The translations under genes and the position numbers were made by a program. The notes under the pieces were generated by a model, which ran no database searches, was not told the DNA's origin, and saw nothing but the letters and a program-made list of their open reading frames with translations. From Mercurialis annua (taxonomy: Eukaryota > Streptophyta > Magnoliopsida > Malpighiales > Euphorbiaceae): a stretch of 64,000 nucleotides of DNA. This document shows positions 12,910 through 24,981 of the stretch, piece by piece; positions within the stretch are counted from its first letter, which is position 1, and each line of letters starts with the position of its first letter. Where the stretch lies: contig NC_065575.1 of assembly GCF_937616625.2 (NCBI RefSeq), positions 33,293,001-33,357,000 on the forward strand, read 5' to 3'.

Positions 12910-14512
12910 ACATATATAACCTTTCCTTAAGAGTAAGGAAAGAAGATGAGAATCAGAAGAATGAAACAGAGAGAAGAAGAAAGGTTTTGGCGATCGATTC
13001 GTTCCGCCGCCGTTTCGCCGTTTCTCGCTCAAATCGCAAGTTCTTTATATCGATTCGTTCAGAATTCGATTCTCTATCATCGCTAAGCTTCAAATCGAGG
13101 TAAGCTTGACGTTTTTATTATGAGAATTGATAAATAAGGATTATTTCGTTTTAACGAATTAAACGAATCGTAATCGCGTTTCTATTGGCGTTTTTGATGA
13201 TATTTGAGATGGTTATTAATGGAAATCGTGCTAGAATCGATTTTGGATGTTTAAGCACGTCGGAATTGGCCCGGGGAATGAACCCCGGGGCTGCACATTG
13301 GCAGCCGTATGCTGCACGAACGTGCAGTACACGTTCGTGTAGCATACTGCACGAACGTGTAGCACACGTTCGTGTAGCAGACTGCACGAACGTGTAGCAC
13401 ACGTTCGTGTAGGACACTACACGAACGTGGAGCACACGAACGTGCAGCGTACTGCACGAACGTGCAGCGTACTGCACGAACGTGCAGCGTACTGCACGAA
13501 CGTGCAGTACACTGCTGCACGAACGTGCAGTCCTTCGCCGAGTGAGGAATCCTGATTTGGGCTTTTTGGGCCCTGACGCGACGCAGAAACTCGATTTCAA
13601 ACAATTTCAAGTCGTGTAATCAATCGTGATTCGATTGAATATCAAAACGTAAACTAGGACGTTCAAAAGAAAAGCGTGATTAAGAGATTATCAAGGTTAA
13701 GAGTCATATCTGAAATACGATTGTGTTAACCTAAGTTTATAACTTAGGAGTTTGAATACTAAGCCCACGTTTATGGATTAAACGTATAGGTAACTCGATT
13801 AAGTAACTGACGTACCGACAAGCTATCAAGCCAGTTAGCGGGAGTGGATGCGTGATTGGACAACGCATGGAGCTTACGCTTGCGGGATTATAATAATGCA
13901 GTTTTGGATAGCGGTCACGGTGAGTGGCAATTTACTTTCGCGTATTATTAGTATAAAAGTTATCTTCATATATATACGTATATTGTTTATACGCATCGCA
14001 TTACCTATAATTGATTGAAATGTTATATGTTTACTTAATTTCTATTTACGAGAACTAGTATGCGATCCGAAGAAACTAGCTACCTATTGGGTGTCAATAG
14101 GCTGTGTGATCACCAGTACCGAGTCGGTCTAGTATATTTGCATATGAGTGATGAATTGATATAACTCAGCTGGAAGCTGATGATGAATATGATATTTACG
14201 ATTGGGTTATGATTTAGATACGCAGAGTGAACTCGGCTACGGTGTAGCCTGGAAGTCCCCGTATCTAGTGGCTGGGCCACCAGCGAGTTGGACTCGCAAT
14301 TGATATTTACGATTGGGTTGAATGATACATGATTATTCGAGAGATGTGTCGCATGCTAGGATATTAGTTTCGTACGGATCAAATACATGTTTATATGTTT
14401 TATAATATTGTTTTGTTAAGATGCGATGTTATATTTTTATAATACTGTTAGTAAATGTCAACTCACTCAGTATTTTCCAAAATACTGACCCCCTCACAGT
14501 GTTTCCTTTCAG
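12910..14512 (+). promoter_or_regulatory. Element B LTR: TATA box, leader and LTR-resident intron (candidate)
   Basis: CATATATAACC at 12910-12921 is a good TATA box. About 30 bp later begins a leader with CT- and CG-rich patches ending in a consensus donor CGAG|GTAAGC (GT at 13100). About 1.4 kb on, CCTTTCAG ends at 14512 after a pyrimidine tract. The right LTR has the same sites (GT 20088, AG 21437), and A, F and H have equivalents. Splicing is inferred from the sites only. Confidence 0.45.
13309..13533. repeat. Palindrome array in B left LTR (CACGAACGTG units)
   Basis: Around twelve copies of the perfect palindrome CACGAACGTG or its variants alternate with short spacers such as TAGCA and CAGCGTACTG. 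The block is much richer in GC than the rest of the LTR. The right LTR has fewer units (20296-20458), so copy number changes quickly. Confidence 0.9.
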
Positions 14513-14996
14513 GTGACCGGAGTCGGATCAGACAGACCATCTCCTTTGTGTCGGCAGCCTTTTGGCTTACACAAAGTGCGAGTTTTTATAGAGCTGCAGT
14601 AGTCAGTAGGTGTCAGTATAAGATTTATGATTTAATTTCAAACGGTATTGGAAAAATAAACTCTGATATAGTTTTATAAATAAGTTGTTTATAAAGATGG
14701 TGTTTTATCCGTTTGAATTGTGTACCAATTGCCTTAAGAGGAATTGGTTATGTTTGTGATCAGAAACAGGGCGGTGTTGGATATGAGATATCGCTCGGTA
14801 AGACCCTGGTTTCTAAGAATGTGTTCGCGAATGTTTTCAGAAAAGAAATACGATGTTTTAATAAATGTATTATATATAGTAATATGTTTTAATCGCGAAA
14901 AATTTATAACGGTTTTAGGCTTGCTACGGGTTTCGGAGCAACCACTCCCATTCCCTAGCGCCGGTCTCGGCTCAATAATTTGGGTCGTGACAATTG

Positions 14997-15008
14997 TGGT
15001 ATCAGAGC
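14997..15008 (+). other. Primer binding site (initiator-Met tRNA type), element B
   Basis: TGGTATCAGAGC lies four bases after the LTR end and matches the complement of the 3' end of plant initiator methionine tRNA. Confidence 0.85.
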
Positions 15009-15689
15009 AGTTGGTCCAGTTACCTCTGCTAATATATGTTTTGTCAGTTAAGTGATCTAGGAACTACTGCAGCTATAGAGTTGAGTTCTGTCTGATCCAA
15101 GTAGTTTGCATTGTTGTTTTGCGATAAGTATAATTGATTGATTTGTGAAATACTTATGTGTTTCTTGTGACACGTATATACGAGGTATATACGCATATGT
15201 TGTTTTGATGAGACATGCATATAAGATATGCTTTTTGAAATGAAGTTTCTAGGAGAGGTGTTGCCTCCTATGACTAGAGTATAATTGTTGTGAATGTGAT
15301 TTGATGATATGTATGTATGTGTGTTTAGCATCTTATAACGTAAGAGATGCTATTGACTTCGATCGATCGAAACTTTGGGAAGAGTATGAAGAAGGAATGT
15401 AAAGTGGCAGAAGTTGAAGAACTTTCTAGATACAGAGTTTGAAGGTCTAGAGAACTTACAAAACTCGATGTTTATCATTTTTTTAAACAAAAGTTATTTG
15501 TTTAACAATTTTGAAAGCATAATTGTGCCTAGACCCGATATAGAAATGTATGATTGCCACGACATTGATAGAAGTGCATCACTACATACATTATTAATGA
15601 AAGAATAATCAATGAAGACATGCATTAATAGAACATGCATCATATGCATTACGCTCAGACCAAAAAGGTGAGCTGTGGCAACTCTTTGG

Positions 15690-15707
15690 GGATGAGAGAC
15701 GTCATCA
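15690..15707 (+). other. Conserved internal hairpin, element B copy
   Basis: GATGA-gagacg-TCATC forms a 5-bp stem with a 6-base loop, and further G-C pairs outside one mismatch. It follows GCAACTCTTTGG, as in A (26504-26523) and F (53048-53067). The loop differs while the stem is kept. Confidence 0.65.
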
Positions 15708-17189
15708 CCCTAGTGCACAATTTTGCTAAAATTTCAATGGAATTTTGATTTAAATCTCGAAATGAGATGTTTTATTTGAGAAAGTTTCCAAAGAGTTTTG
15801 TTTTTATGTAAGTATACCTAGACCATAACTCTGTGAAGGAAGTGAAGTACTCGCGAGCAAGCTGCGATCAAGGCTACGAGAAGATCGAATAAGTATAATT
15901 GCGAGAACATAGAAGTTATGCTTTTAGGATATGAACTTAGCCTTGATTAAACAGAATAATATATGAATAGAATAATATATGTGCCCAGATAATGAAGCAT
16001 ATCTGATTAATGACGTATAACACATGTGTGTTATACGTAGACATTCTAATGTTTGATTAAGTCCATGTGAGTGGAATGCTCGCAAGACTTAAGATGCGAT
16101 GCGTAATCAAGAAAATCTAGGGGACACTGATTTTCTTGAATTCGGTCAATATAGATGCTTATAGCTACGATAGTAATATGCGTTTAACATATACAACGCG
16201 AGTATATGTTTTGGCAATTGGCTAGTCTACGATGAGTCAGAACACTCAGAAGACTTCCAATAAGAGACGTAACCCTAGAAAGTTTAAAGGAAGGAGACGT
16301 CTCTAGAGTCCAACGTACGTGGGCGTCGATTAGACGTGAAGATTAGTAAGGATTATATTTTAAGGAATTTATCAGTATTCCTTTATATAATCGCTATACT
16401 ATGAACAAAGAACTGCACGATCGCGTGCTGTTGCACAACAAGTATATGAGGCGCGGGAAGAAGATCGAGGTAACAAAAGTGAATGCACCATAATCCTATT
16501 GGCTAGTAGAGGTCAAGAACGAGATAAAAGTCAACGAGAACTTAGTAAAGTAAAGTGAGAATATATAGGCATTGGAAATGACGTAATAACCCGACGTCAT
16601 TATGGATTAGTTAGCTGTAAAAGCAACTGATATAAGTAACTATGTGTCAATAAAAGGATGATGAGTACAGAGATAGTATCAACGTAAAGAAAGAGACACC
16701 TATAAAGGTTTGATAATGGTATGGATAAGTTAAAGCTAAAGGAGTTTAGCGGATCAAGTGGTATGCCAAAACCTTTAGAAAAAGTAAAGTAAGATGTTGT
16801 ATACATCGAGCGGATGACGGACAAACAATAATGTCAATAAAGATGTCGATGAAAGGTTCAACCTATAATTAGTTCCGACATGCAATTGGAGCGGTGAAAG
16901 ACCAAATAACATGAACTAAGTTTGTGACCCGATTTGGGAAATTCTTTCTACCATTAATTCCGATAAGGAATAATCGGGAAGAATCAAGGTTATTAGACCA
17001 GAAGATATGGTGTAAATGAACAGTTGAAGTATACGATAAGAAAGATCGAGACATAAATAACAAGAACTGCAATCGGTGGATTAAGAGTTGAAACTTCCAC
17101 CTCAAAGATTCGATTATGAAACGAATTAGTAAAGCGTAAAGGTGTAAAGGATTAAAAGGTGTCAGACAAGATCAAACTTGTTTGATACA

Positions 17190-17430
17190 TTCCCAGAAGC
17201 GGATCCTCAGGAAAAGGACTTCGGAGAGGAAGAATTATCAGACGAATCTGATATTGAAGAGTACTGGAATGAACATTCCTGATCCAGTGTACGGAAATAT
17301 CACAATCTGAGGAAGGATGCAGAGATAGCTCTGAATCATATAAGGAGGTAAATGCGCTCCTCCTCACAAGGAATGCTACCGGTAGGTCCACTAATTTGCG
17401 GCGTACGGTCAAGGGATTACCAAAGGTACA
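17190..17430 (+). pseudogene. Gag relic of element B
   Basis: Starting near 17217, one frame reads an acidic stretch, then a block matching the F gag (DESDIEEYWNEHS, then KYHNLRKDAE, then MRSSSQGMLPVGP) with two in-frame stops (near 17280 and 17348). It is a non-functional remnant. In B it lies downstream of the conserved hairpin, whereas in A and F gag lies upstream of it. Confidence 0.7.
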
Positions 17431-19248
17431 TGACGTACATGATAAAGTATAAAGACGCAAAAGAAGGTTATGAATAATAAGAAATCAGTTAAAGTAAGCA
17501 GAGTTAAGGAAAGTACGGATAACCGCGTATATCGCAAGAAACTTGATAAGAGTTATTGAGGAATGAAAAAGAGAAAGTCACGTGAAAAGATGACGAGAAG
17601 ATCAAATGAATTGAATTCTATGTAGTCGTTAACGCATAGAAACAAAAAGGGATAAAGATGATAGAGTCATATGAATGGATCCACTGACAGTTAAGATGTC
17701 AGTAAAGGGTACAGTATGAAGATATATAAGTAATCGAGAGTGTACTACGTCGATATTGCAGGCAAAAGAAGCTGCGACCATTACTAATTGGTAATCGACG
17801 TTCAGAATGCCGAAACAAGAAATATCAGAAATACGAAATGCGATAGAGATGACATCAGCATATGATCGGCTTACAGACGGCCATGATGACAGTACGAATA
17901 CGATAAGACGATACGTATACGATTAAGAACGCACTACGTCGGGAAAATTCAGATAAAGAAGGCCACAACTCTCAATTAATGATCAATGTTGTAGATATTA
18001 AAAGCGAGTAGTACATGATGTACGAGATGCGCTGAGGAGGAAAGCAAAGACTGCACTAGAAGATGATTAAGAAACACGATAAGAACGTGAATTAGGAACG
18101 CAATAAGAGTACCATAGGATCATAGCATTTAGACTATTGATCCTATTGGTTAACTAAGGACAAGAAGTCAAAGAAAGTAACGAAGAAGTATACCTACGAT
18201 ATGGACAGAAGTAGAAATTAACAAGTTGGAAATGAATACACAGTGTACATTGAACAAATCAGGAGTAGGACTTCAACGCGGCGACAATTGTTGTCCCACT
18301 ATTATGAAGATCGTGTAAGTAACAGTTACGCTCAAATCAAGAAGATTCGCAAAGAAATTGAATATCTCTTTCTTATAGGATATTAAGCAGTAATGTGCAA
18401 GTATCTGTAGTATAAAGAAACATCACGTAAGACTAACAATCTTTAAAAGATGTTAGCGATGATCGTAAAGTAAAATAGAGGACCGGGATAACAAAGACAG
18501 TTATCCAATATCGTAACGAATGAAAGATGAAATAGATTAAGGTAAAATACGAAGAGGTAAGAAATTTCAACGTAAGTCAACGAGGATACGACAAAGGAAG
18601 CAAAGACATTATAAAGATGCAACATGAGAAATATCTCATATATGACAGTCGATAAGCGACAATAATAAAGGATGAAGTTGCATAAGATAAGTGTATAAGA
18701 TATACAAAGAGGATAACGAATAATGGGATGAAGATCCCAATGCAATGATAAACAAAGATCAAACCGTGATAACGGCCATATGAAAGAGACAACACAAATA
18801 AAGAAGCATGAGCTAATTGAGTATTTACATTACTCAACAAGGAATGATAATGGGGTTAGACATATTGAACCAAAGTAAAGAATTAAGGACAGAGAATGGT
18901 AAATATATATAAATACTACTAGTTTCGTCATCTTTGATAATAAGACGTCATTAATATGAGCTAACATTGAACATCAGTATGGAACTGAAAATTTAAGTAC
19001 GACTATAAGAGTTTATAGTAATAAATGTCAAACACATGGATTGTGTTGTAGAATAAAAAGAAGAAATTAAAAATAGATTGTCAATGATACCTGAAGTCAA
19101 AGTGCAAAAGGTACAGAAAGTGAGATGACGATTCCTTACGCTAATCAGTGTCGTAACGAACACGGTATTCCTATTATGAATAAGAATTCTAGATGTAAAT
19201 GGAATTAAGGTGAGAAGAGTATATGAAAATTCGAGGACGAATTTTTAT

Positions 19249-19261
19249 AAGGGGGGAAGAA
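19249..19261 (+). other. Polypurine tract, element B
   Basis: AAGGGGGGAAGAA directly precedes the right LTR and follows AAAATTCGAGGACGAATTTT. The same arrangement precedes the 3' LTRs of A and F. Confidence 0.85.
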
Positions 19262-21917
19262 TGTAATACCCCAAAATATTTAAGTACCTAGTTGGACCAC
19301 GTGTCCAGTCTGGGTTCGCCAGAGTGGCGAAATCAAAAAGAGTTCTGATAAAAAAAAAAAAAAAAAAATTAAAAAAATTAAGATAAATAAGTTTTAGCAG
19401 ATTGGTTTTGTAAAGGATTATGGTGAAGGATTTAATAATGTATTTCAATTCTAAAGTCAGAATTGGAATTGTAAGGAAAAATGTCAAGAAAAAGCCCAAA
19501 ATAAAGTATAGGGACCAAAGTGGTAATTTAGCCACTTTGGGACGAAAATGGAATTATTTCGCCAAGGTCCGCGAAATGTCTTATAGTATATGTGGTAAAA
19601 GTTTCGGGTCAATCGGAGACCTTTTAAAATTTGGACGCGGATGCGTTTTGGACTAAAATGCAACTTTTGAAAAGTTTAGGGGCTAAAGTGTAAATTAGCC
19701 AATTAAGTCTCGAGAATAGTAATTAAAAGATTATTGACGGAAAATAATAATTTTGAGTTAGTATTATTTATATGAATATAAATAATACGTAAGCAATCGA
19801 GTTAAAAGAATAATTTAACCATTTGGTTAAATTAGAAAGTTTAAAAGAAAAATGGTTTGAGTTAAAGAAATGAAGGATCAAAATGTTAATTAGCCATACA
19901 TATATAACCTTTCCTTAAGAGTAAGGAAAGAAGATGAGAATCAGAAGAATGAAACAGAGAGAAGAAGAAAGGTTTTGGCGATCGATTCGTTCCGCCGCCG
20001 TTTCGCCGTTTCTCGCTCAAATCGCAAGTTCTTTATATCGATTCGTTCAGAATTCGATTCTCTATCATCGCTAAGCTTCAAATCGAGGTAAGCTTGACGT
20101 TTTTATTATGAGAATTGATAAATAAGGATTATTTCGTTTTAACGAATTAAACGAATCGTAATCGCGTTTCTATTGGCGTTTTTGATGATATTTGAGATGG
20201 TTATTAATGGAAATCGTGCTAGAATCGATTTTGGATGTTTAAGCACGTCGGAATTGGCCCGGGGAATGAACCCCGGGGCTGCACATTGGCAGCCGTATGC
20301 TGCACGAACGTGCAGTACACGTTCGTGTAGCATACTGCACGAACGTGCAGTACACGTTCGTGTAGCAGACTGCACGAACGTGTAGCACACGTTCGTGTAG
20401 GACACTACACGAACGTGGAGCACACGAACGTGCAGCGTACTGCACGAACGTGCAGTCCTTCGCCGAGTGAGGAATCCTGATTTGGGCTTTTTGGGCCCTG
20501 ACGCGACGCAGAAACTCGATTTCAAACAATTTCAAGTCGTGTAATCAATCGTGATTCGATTGAATATCAAAACGTAAACTAGGACGTTCAAAAGAAAAGC
20601 GTGATTAAGAGATTATCAAGGTTAAGAGTCATATCTGAAATACGATTGTGTTAACCTAAGTTTATAACTTAGGAGTTTGAATACTAAGCCCACGTTTATG
20701 GATTAAACGTATAGGTAACTCGATTAAGTAACTGACGTACCGACAAGCTATCAAGCCAGTTAGCGGGAGTGGATGCGTGATTGGACAACGCATGGAGCTT
20801 ACGCTTGCGGGATTATAATAATGCAGTTTTGGATAGCGGTCACGGTGAGTGGCAATTTACTTTCGCGTATTATTAGTATAAAAGTTATCTTCATATATAT
20901 ACGTATATTGTTTATACGCATCGCATTACCTATAATTGATTGAAATGTTATATGTTTACTTAATTTCTATTTACGAGAACTAGTATGCGATCCGAAGAAA
21001 CTAGCTACCTATTGGGTGTCAATAGGCTGTGTGATCACCAGTACCGAGTCGGTCTAGTATATTTGCATATGAGTGATGAATTGATATAACTCAGCTGGAA
21101 GCTGATGATGAATATGATATTTACGATTGGGTTATGATTTAGATACGCAGAGTGAACTCGGCTACGGTGTAGCCTGGAAGTCCCCGTATCTAGTGGCTGG
21201 GCCACCAGCGAGTTGGACTCGCAATTGATATTTACGATTGGGTTGAATGATACATGATTATTCGAGAGATGTGTCGCATGCTAGGATATTAGTTTCGTAC
21301 GGATCAAATACATGTTTATATGTTTTATAATATTGTTTTGTTAAGATGCGATGTTATATTTTTATAATACTGTTAGTAAATGTCAACTCACTCAGTATTT
21401 TCCAAAATACTGACCCCCTCACAGTGTTTCCTTTCAGGTGACCGGAGTCGGATCAGACAGACCATCTCCTTTGTGTCGGCAGCCTTTTGGCTTACACAAA
21501 GTGCGAGTTTTTATAGAGCTGCAGTAGTCAGTAGGTGTCAGTATAAGATTTATGATTTAATTTCAAACGGTATTGGAAAAATAAACTCTGATATAGTTTT
21601 ATAAATAAGTTGTTTATAAAGATGGTGTTTTATCCGTTTGAATTGTGTACCAATTGCCTTAAGAGGAATTGGTTATGTTTGTGATCAGAAACAGGGCGGT
21701 GTTGGATATGAGATATCGCTCGGTAAGACCCTGGTTTCTAAGAATGTGTTCGCGAATGTTTTCAGAAAAGAAATACGATGTTTTAATAAATGTATTATAT
21801 ATAGTAATATGTTTTAATCGCGAAAAATTTATAACGGTTTTAGGCTTGCTACGGGTTTCGGAGCAACCACTCCCATTCCCTAGCGCCGGTCTCGGCTCAA
21901 TAATTTGGGTCGTGACA
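19262..21917 (+). repeat. Element B right LTR (2656 bp)
   Basis: Near-identical direct repeat of 12269-14992. Differences seen are a shorter poly-A run, one base near 19493 and fewer palindrome units (20296-20458). It is followed by a second PBS (21922-21933) instead of the flanking element A sequence. Confidence 0.93.
20296..20458. repeat. Palindrome array in B right LTR
   Basis: Same CACGAACGTG palindrome family as 13309-13533 with about four fewer units. This accounts for most of the length difference between B's LTRs. Confidence 0.9.
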
Positions 21918-22413
21918 ATTGTGGTATCAGAGCAGTTGGTCCAGTTACCTCTGCTAATATATGTTTTGTCAGTTAAGTGATCTAGGAACTACTGCAGCTA
22001 TAGAGTTGAGTTCTGTCTGATCCAAGTAGTTTGCATTGTTGTTTTGCGATAAGTATAATTGATTGATTTGTGAAATACTTATGTGTTTCTTGTGACACGT
22101 ATATACGAGGTATATACGCATATGTTGTTTTGATGAGACATGCATATAAGATATGCTTTTTGAAATGAAGTTTCTAGGAGAGGTGTTGCCTCCTATGACT
22201 AGAGTATAATTGTTGTGAATGTGATTTGATGATATGTATGTATGTGTGTTTAGCATCTTATAACGTAAGAGATGCTATTGACTTCGATCGATCGAAACTT
22301 TGGGAAGAGTATGAAGAAGGAATGTAAAGTGGCAGAAGTTGAAGAACTTTCTAGATACAGAGTTTGAAGGTCTAGAGAACTTACAAAACTCGATGTTTAT
22401 CATTTTTTTAAAC
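21918..22413 (+). repeat. Second, partial copy of the B internal region
   Basis: Repeats 14993-15488 (496 bp), including a PBS at 21922-21933, with no difference that I see. With the LTR before it, this makes an LTR-internal-LTR-internal series, as expected from unequal recombination between LTRs or a tandem insertion, later truncated on the right. Confidence 0.9.
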
Positions 22414-22471
22414 TCGATGTGAAATACTTGTTGTTTTGCGATAAGTATCATTTTTTGAAGGTCTAGAGAAC
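22411..22471. other. Deletion junction with templated filler DNA
   Basis: Between the B internal copy and the resumption of the A LTR there are about 60 bases made of short copies of neighbouring sequence: AACTCGATGT (from about 22387), TGTGAAATACTT (from about 22070), GTTGTTTTGCGATAAGTAT (from about 22039), ATCATTTTTT (from about 22398) and TGAAGGTCTAGAGAAC (from about 22365). GAAC is shared with the A LTR at the join. This is typical of end joining with template switching. Confidence 0.85.
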
Positions 22472-22645
22472 GGTGGCCGGCGAGAGACCGGTCAGGCCGT
22501 GGTGGCCTGACGCGTCTCCTCTGTTGAGCAGACCCAAGTCTGCTCAACAAGAGCAGACGTGGTCTGCTTAAAAGAGCAGACCGGCTGCTCTTAAGGAGCA
22601 GACCAGCTGGTCTGCTCAATGGTCAGACCAGCCGGTCGCTCCGAA
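22471..22645. repeat. Palindrome block in A 5' LTR
   Basis: GC-rich stretch with repeated inverted pairs such as GAGCAGAC/GTCTGCTC and GACCAGCTGGTC. The same block lies at 30069-30242 in the 3' LTR with few changes. It sits where B and F carry palindrome arrays of different sequence. Confidence 0.85.
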
Positions 22646-23777
22646 CCCGCGCTCCCCGGATAATTTTTCGTTAATTTAGGTGTTTTCAGAAATTTAAATG
22701 AGTTAATTTAAATGTGATAACATATATTTAGGAATAAAAATTATTGCAAGTGGGACTAATAATATAAAGTAGTAAAGTGATGATTTAGAAACTAAGTTAA
22801 GCATTTAAAATTTTGGATTATTAGCATGAGTTACTGGTTAGTGAATCAAAGTGATATTAAGAAGGCAAGAATAAATAAAAGGATTTAGTATTAATTCAAG
22901 TTCGAATACTTGAAATTGTATTTGAAAAGGAAATGAATGGTCTAGTCTTAAATGGAGTGTTAACTTAGCATTTGTTAATATTATAGATCCTACACGTGGG
23001 CGGATTGGAGAATTAGAAGAATTGGGTTAATCAACGGACTATATTATATTTTGCTTTTGGAAAATTTGGATTAAGCGATCGAGGTGAGTTCGCGATTTAC
23101 TTTCGTTATTATTATTTATATATATATATAGCTACATGTATTTAATTGAATGCTTTAATTCAAGGATTTATATATTTACTTATAAAACTAACTCTAGTGT
23201 TTATAAAACTTTATTGAAGTAATATAAAAAGTATAAGTTGTATCTTTTATTAATAATCCATTTTATGCTATAAACGATTAAAATAGGTTATATTTTATAA
23301 AAGGTCGCATACGAACAAAGTTAAAACTTTGGAATTTTACGTTTTACTTTATCACCGAATTATTATGTTCATTGAATTTATTAAGAGTATCGCGGGTAAA
23401 AATTAATCAATGCCATATAGTAGATACGCTTTCGAAAAGATGCTTATCATTTTAAGTAGCACAAAGCACATAATAAAGATGTCTATTTATTTTAAAAGCT
23501 TAAGGCTTATATCTTCGATTTATGAGTTATAACGCTTTAGTAAAGTACTTGTTACCTTAATAGTTTTACTTAAATGTATATTTATTATGTGAAGTTTTAT
23601 TAGACCTAATAAGTGATCCGTGGGGAAACGAGCTACCTATTGGGCGTCAATAGGCTGTGTGATCACCAGAATTGATACGAGTTTAGGCGTCTATGGTCAA
23701 TGATTTGAAATGATAATTTGTGAATATTGATTGGTTAATGGATTAAGGAGGATAAAAAGAAATGTGATAGACACAAG

Positions 23778-23944
23778 GTAACTCGGTCGAACTATCTTGG
23801 GACCTGTGTCTAGTGGGTAACTCGGTCGAACTATCTCGGGACCCACAACTTGGGATTAAGTAGTGGCATGATGTAACTCGGTTGAATTATCTCGGGACTA
23901 TGCCACGTGGTAGCGGGTAACTCGGTCGAACTATCTCGGGACCC
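23778..23944 (+). repeat. Four copies of a 27-bp motif in A 5' LTR
   Basis: GTAACTCGGTCGAACTATCT plus CGGGACC occurs four times with 11- to 23-base spacers; the third copy varies. The 3' LTR has the same array at 31671-31837. F has a two-copy equivalent (ACTCGGTTAGAGTAACCTGAG type) at about 50190-50255. Confidence 0.88.
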
Positions 23945-24730
23945 GGCCACTCGGACGATATGATTGAAAAGTGATTATTATCAATTATGTCCAATAAGTC
24001 CGTAGTACTTGAGTTTAGGGTTTCGATACGGATCCTATATTAGAAATCATTAAATTATATTTTATGTTTAATTTATGTTTATTACCAAATTATGTTTAAT
24101 TGTAAGTTATTGATTGGTTATAAAGTAAAGTATATTTTATTAATAATGCGACCTCGTTTTAATTATAATAGCGTTAGTAAATTGTGAACTCACTCAGCTA
24201 TGTCTGACCCGTTGATTTTTAATTTTTTCAGGCATCCAGTAGATAGCGATCAGGTCAAGCCTCCACTCCTTGTTTCGGAAGGCTCATTACTTTTTGCATG
24301 TACAGCTTCTGACTCTCTAGCGCTGCAGTAGTTCAGGCGTACACTTTTGTCGAGGTCCTATTAGCGGTTTAATGTATTTTGGTTTAGTAACCGCTCATGT
24401 CTATATCTTTTTGTTAGGCCTCGTTTTCTGATTAACAAACAAACATCAGAGGTAGTTATAGTTTAACTACTTAATATGTATATTTTGTAAATGCTTAGAA
24501 TGGTACTTGGCAATATATATGTGGTTGTATAAAGTTTATCGTGCAGGGTGGTTTGAGATTTTACAGGTGTTGGTTAGTTAAAAGTACAACCGTTATATTG
24601 CCAAATTTTTGAAATGATTTATAAACGCGAAAATTTTTTAAGTAAATTTTAGGCTTGCTACGGGTTTTGGAACCAAAATTCCCATTTCCTAGCGCCAGTC
24701 GCGGCTCGAGAAATCGGGTCGTGACAAAGG

Positions 24731-24742
24731 TGGTATCAGAGC
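24731..24742 (+). other. Primer binding site (initiator-Met tRNA type), element A
   Basis: TGGTATCAGAGC four bases after the LTR end at 24726. Confidence 0.85.
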
Positions 24743-24981
24743 AGTTGGTCCCGAATGCCACTGCTTTAGGAGAGTCTACCTAGGAAACTACTGCAGCATA
24801 GGATTTGTATCATGTCTTGTCTTGAAATCGTTATTGTTATCAATTCTTACTATGTTTTAGGTATGAATTATAAATGTAGACTAAGTGCTAGGTATAACGA
24901 ATCAAATTATGCATAATGCGTGTGAATAACGATTTAGAATATATATATAGTATCTTATCTTGGAAATTGTTATATTGTAGT

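Larger units (their letters stand above)
12269..14992 (+). repeat. Element B left LTR (2724 bp)
   Basis: Begins TGTAATACCCC and ends GTCGTGACA. The LTR holds a poly-A run (about 12359-12380), a TATA-like box near 12912, a CT-rich leader, a splice-donor-like site (13100), a palindrome array, a conserved stem-loop block (14078-14116) and an acceptor-like site (14512). It is 68 bp longer than the right copy, mostly from extra palindrome units. Confidence 0.93.
14993..19261 (+). other. Element B internal region, mostly non-coding
   Basis: No open frame longer than about 100 codons resembles a known protein. Supported contents are the PBS, a hairpin shared with A and F (15690-15707), a gag relic near 17190-17430, and the polypurine tract. 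The stretch from about 17450 to 19240 is purine-rich, without recognisable content. Confidence 0.8.
12269..22413 (+). mobile_element. Element B: long-LTR non-autonomous retrotransposon with extra partial internal copy
   Basis: Structure is LTR (12269-14992), internal (14993-19261), LTR (19262-21917), then a second partial internal copy (21918-22413). It is inserted in the U3 of A's 5' LTR after GGATAC. The right-hand duplication is lost because a deletion removed the end of the second internal copy together with about 770 bp of A. The LTRs are near identical outside a palindrome array and a poly-A run, so insertion is recent. No pol is present and only a gag relic remains. Confidence 0.9.
22468..24726 (+). 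repeat. Element A 5' LTR, second segment
   Basis: Aligns with 30066-32465 plus 42139-42302 of the 3' LTR and ends GGGTCGTGACA. It lacks the leader and donor part (equivalent to 29297-30065) and about 295 bp equivalent to 30314-30608. A's 5' LTR therefore has no intact promoter-leader unit. Confidence 0.9.

Noticed and set aside
13309..13533. Possible CRISPR-like array
   Set aside because: Units are short palindromes with irregular short spacers inside a plant LTR; no cas gene and not a prokaryotic sequence.
13151..13610. Minus-strand open frames rich in Arg, Cys, Ser and Val over the B palindrome array (also 20139-20535)
   Set aside because: They are translations of the CACGAACGTG repeat; they overlap the LTR, change length with repeat number and match no family.
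14455..15055. Plus-strand frames of 74 and 103 codons at the end of the B LTR (also 21380-21980)
   Set aside because: No similarity to known proteins, located in U5, and one crosses the PBS; no sign of coding constraint.
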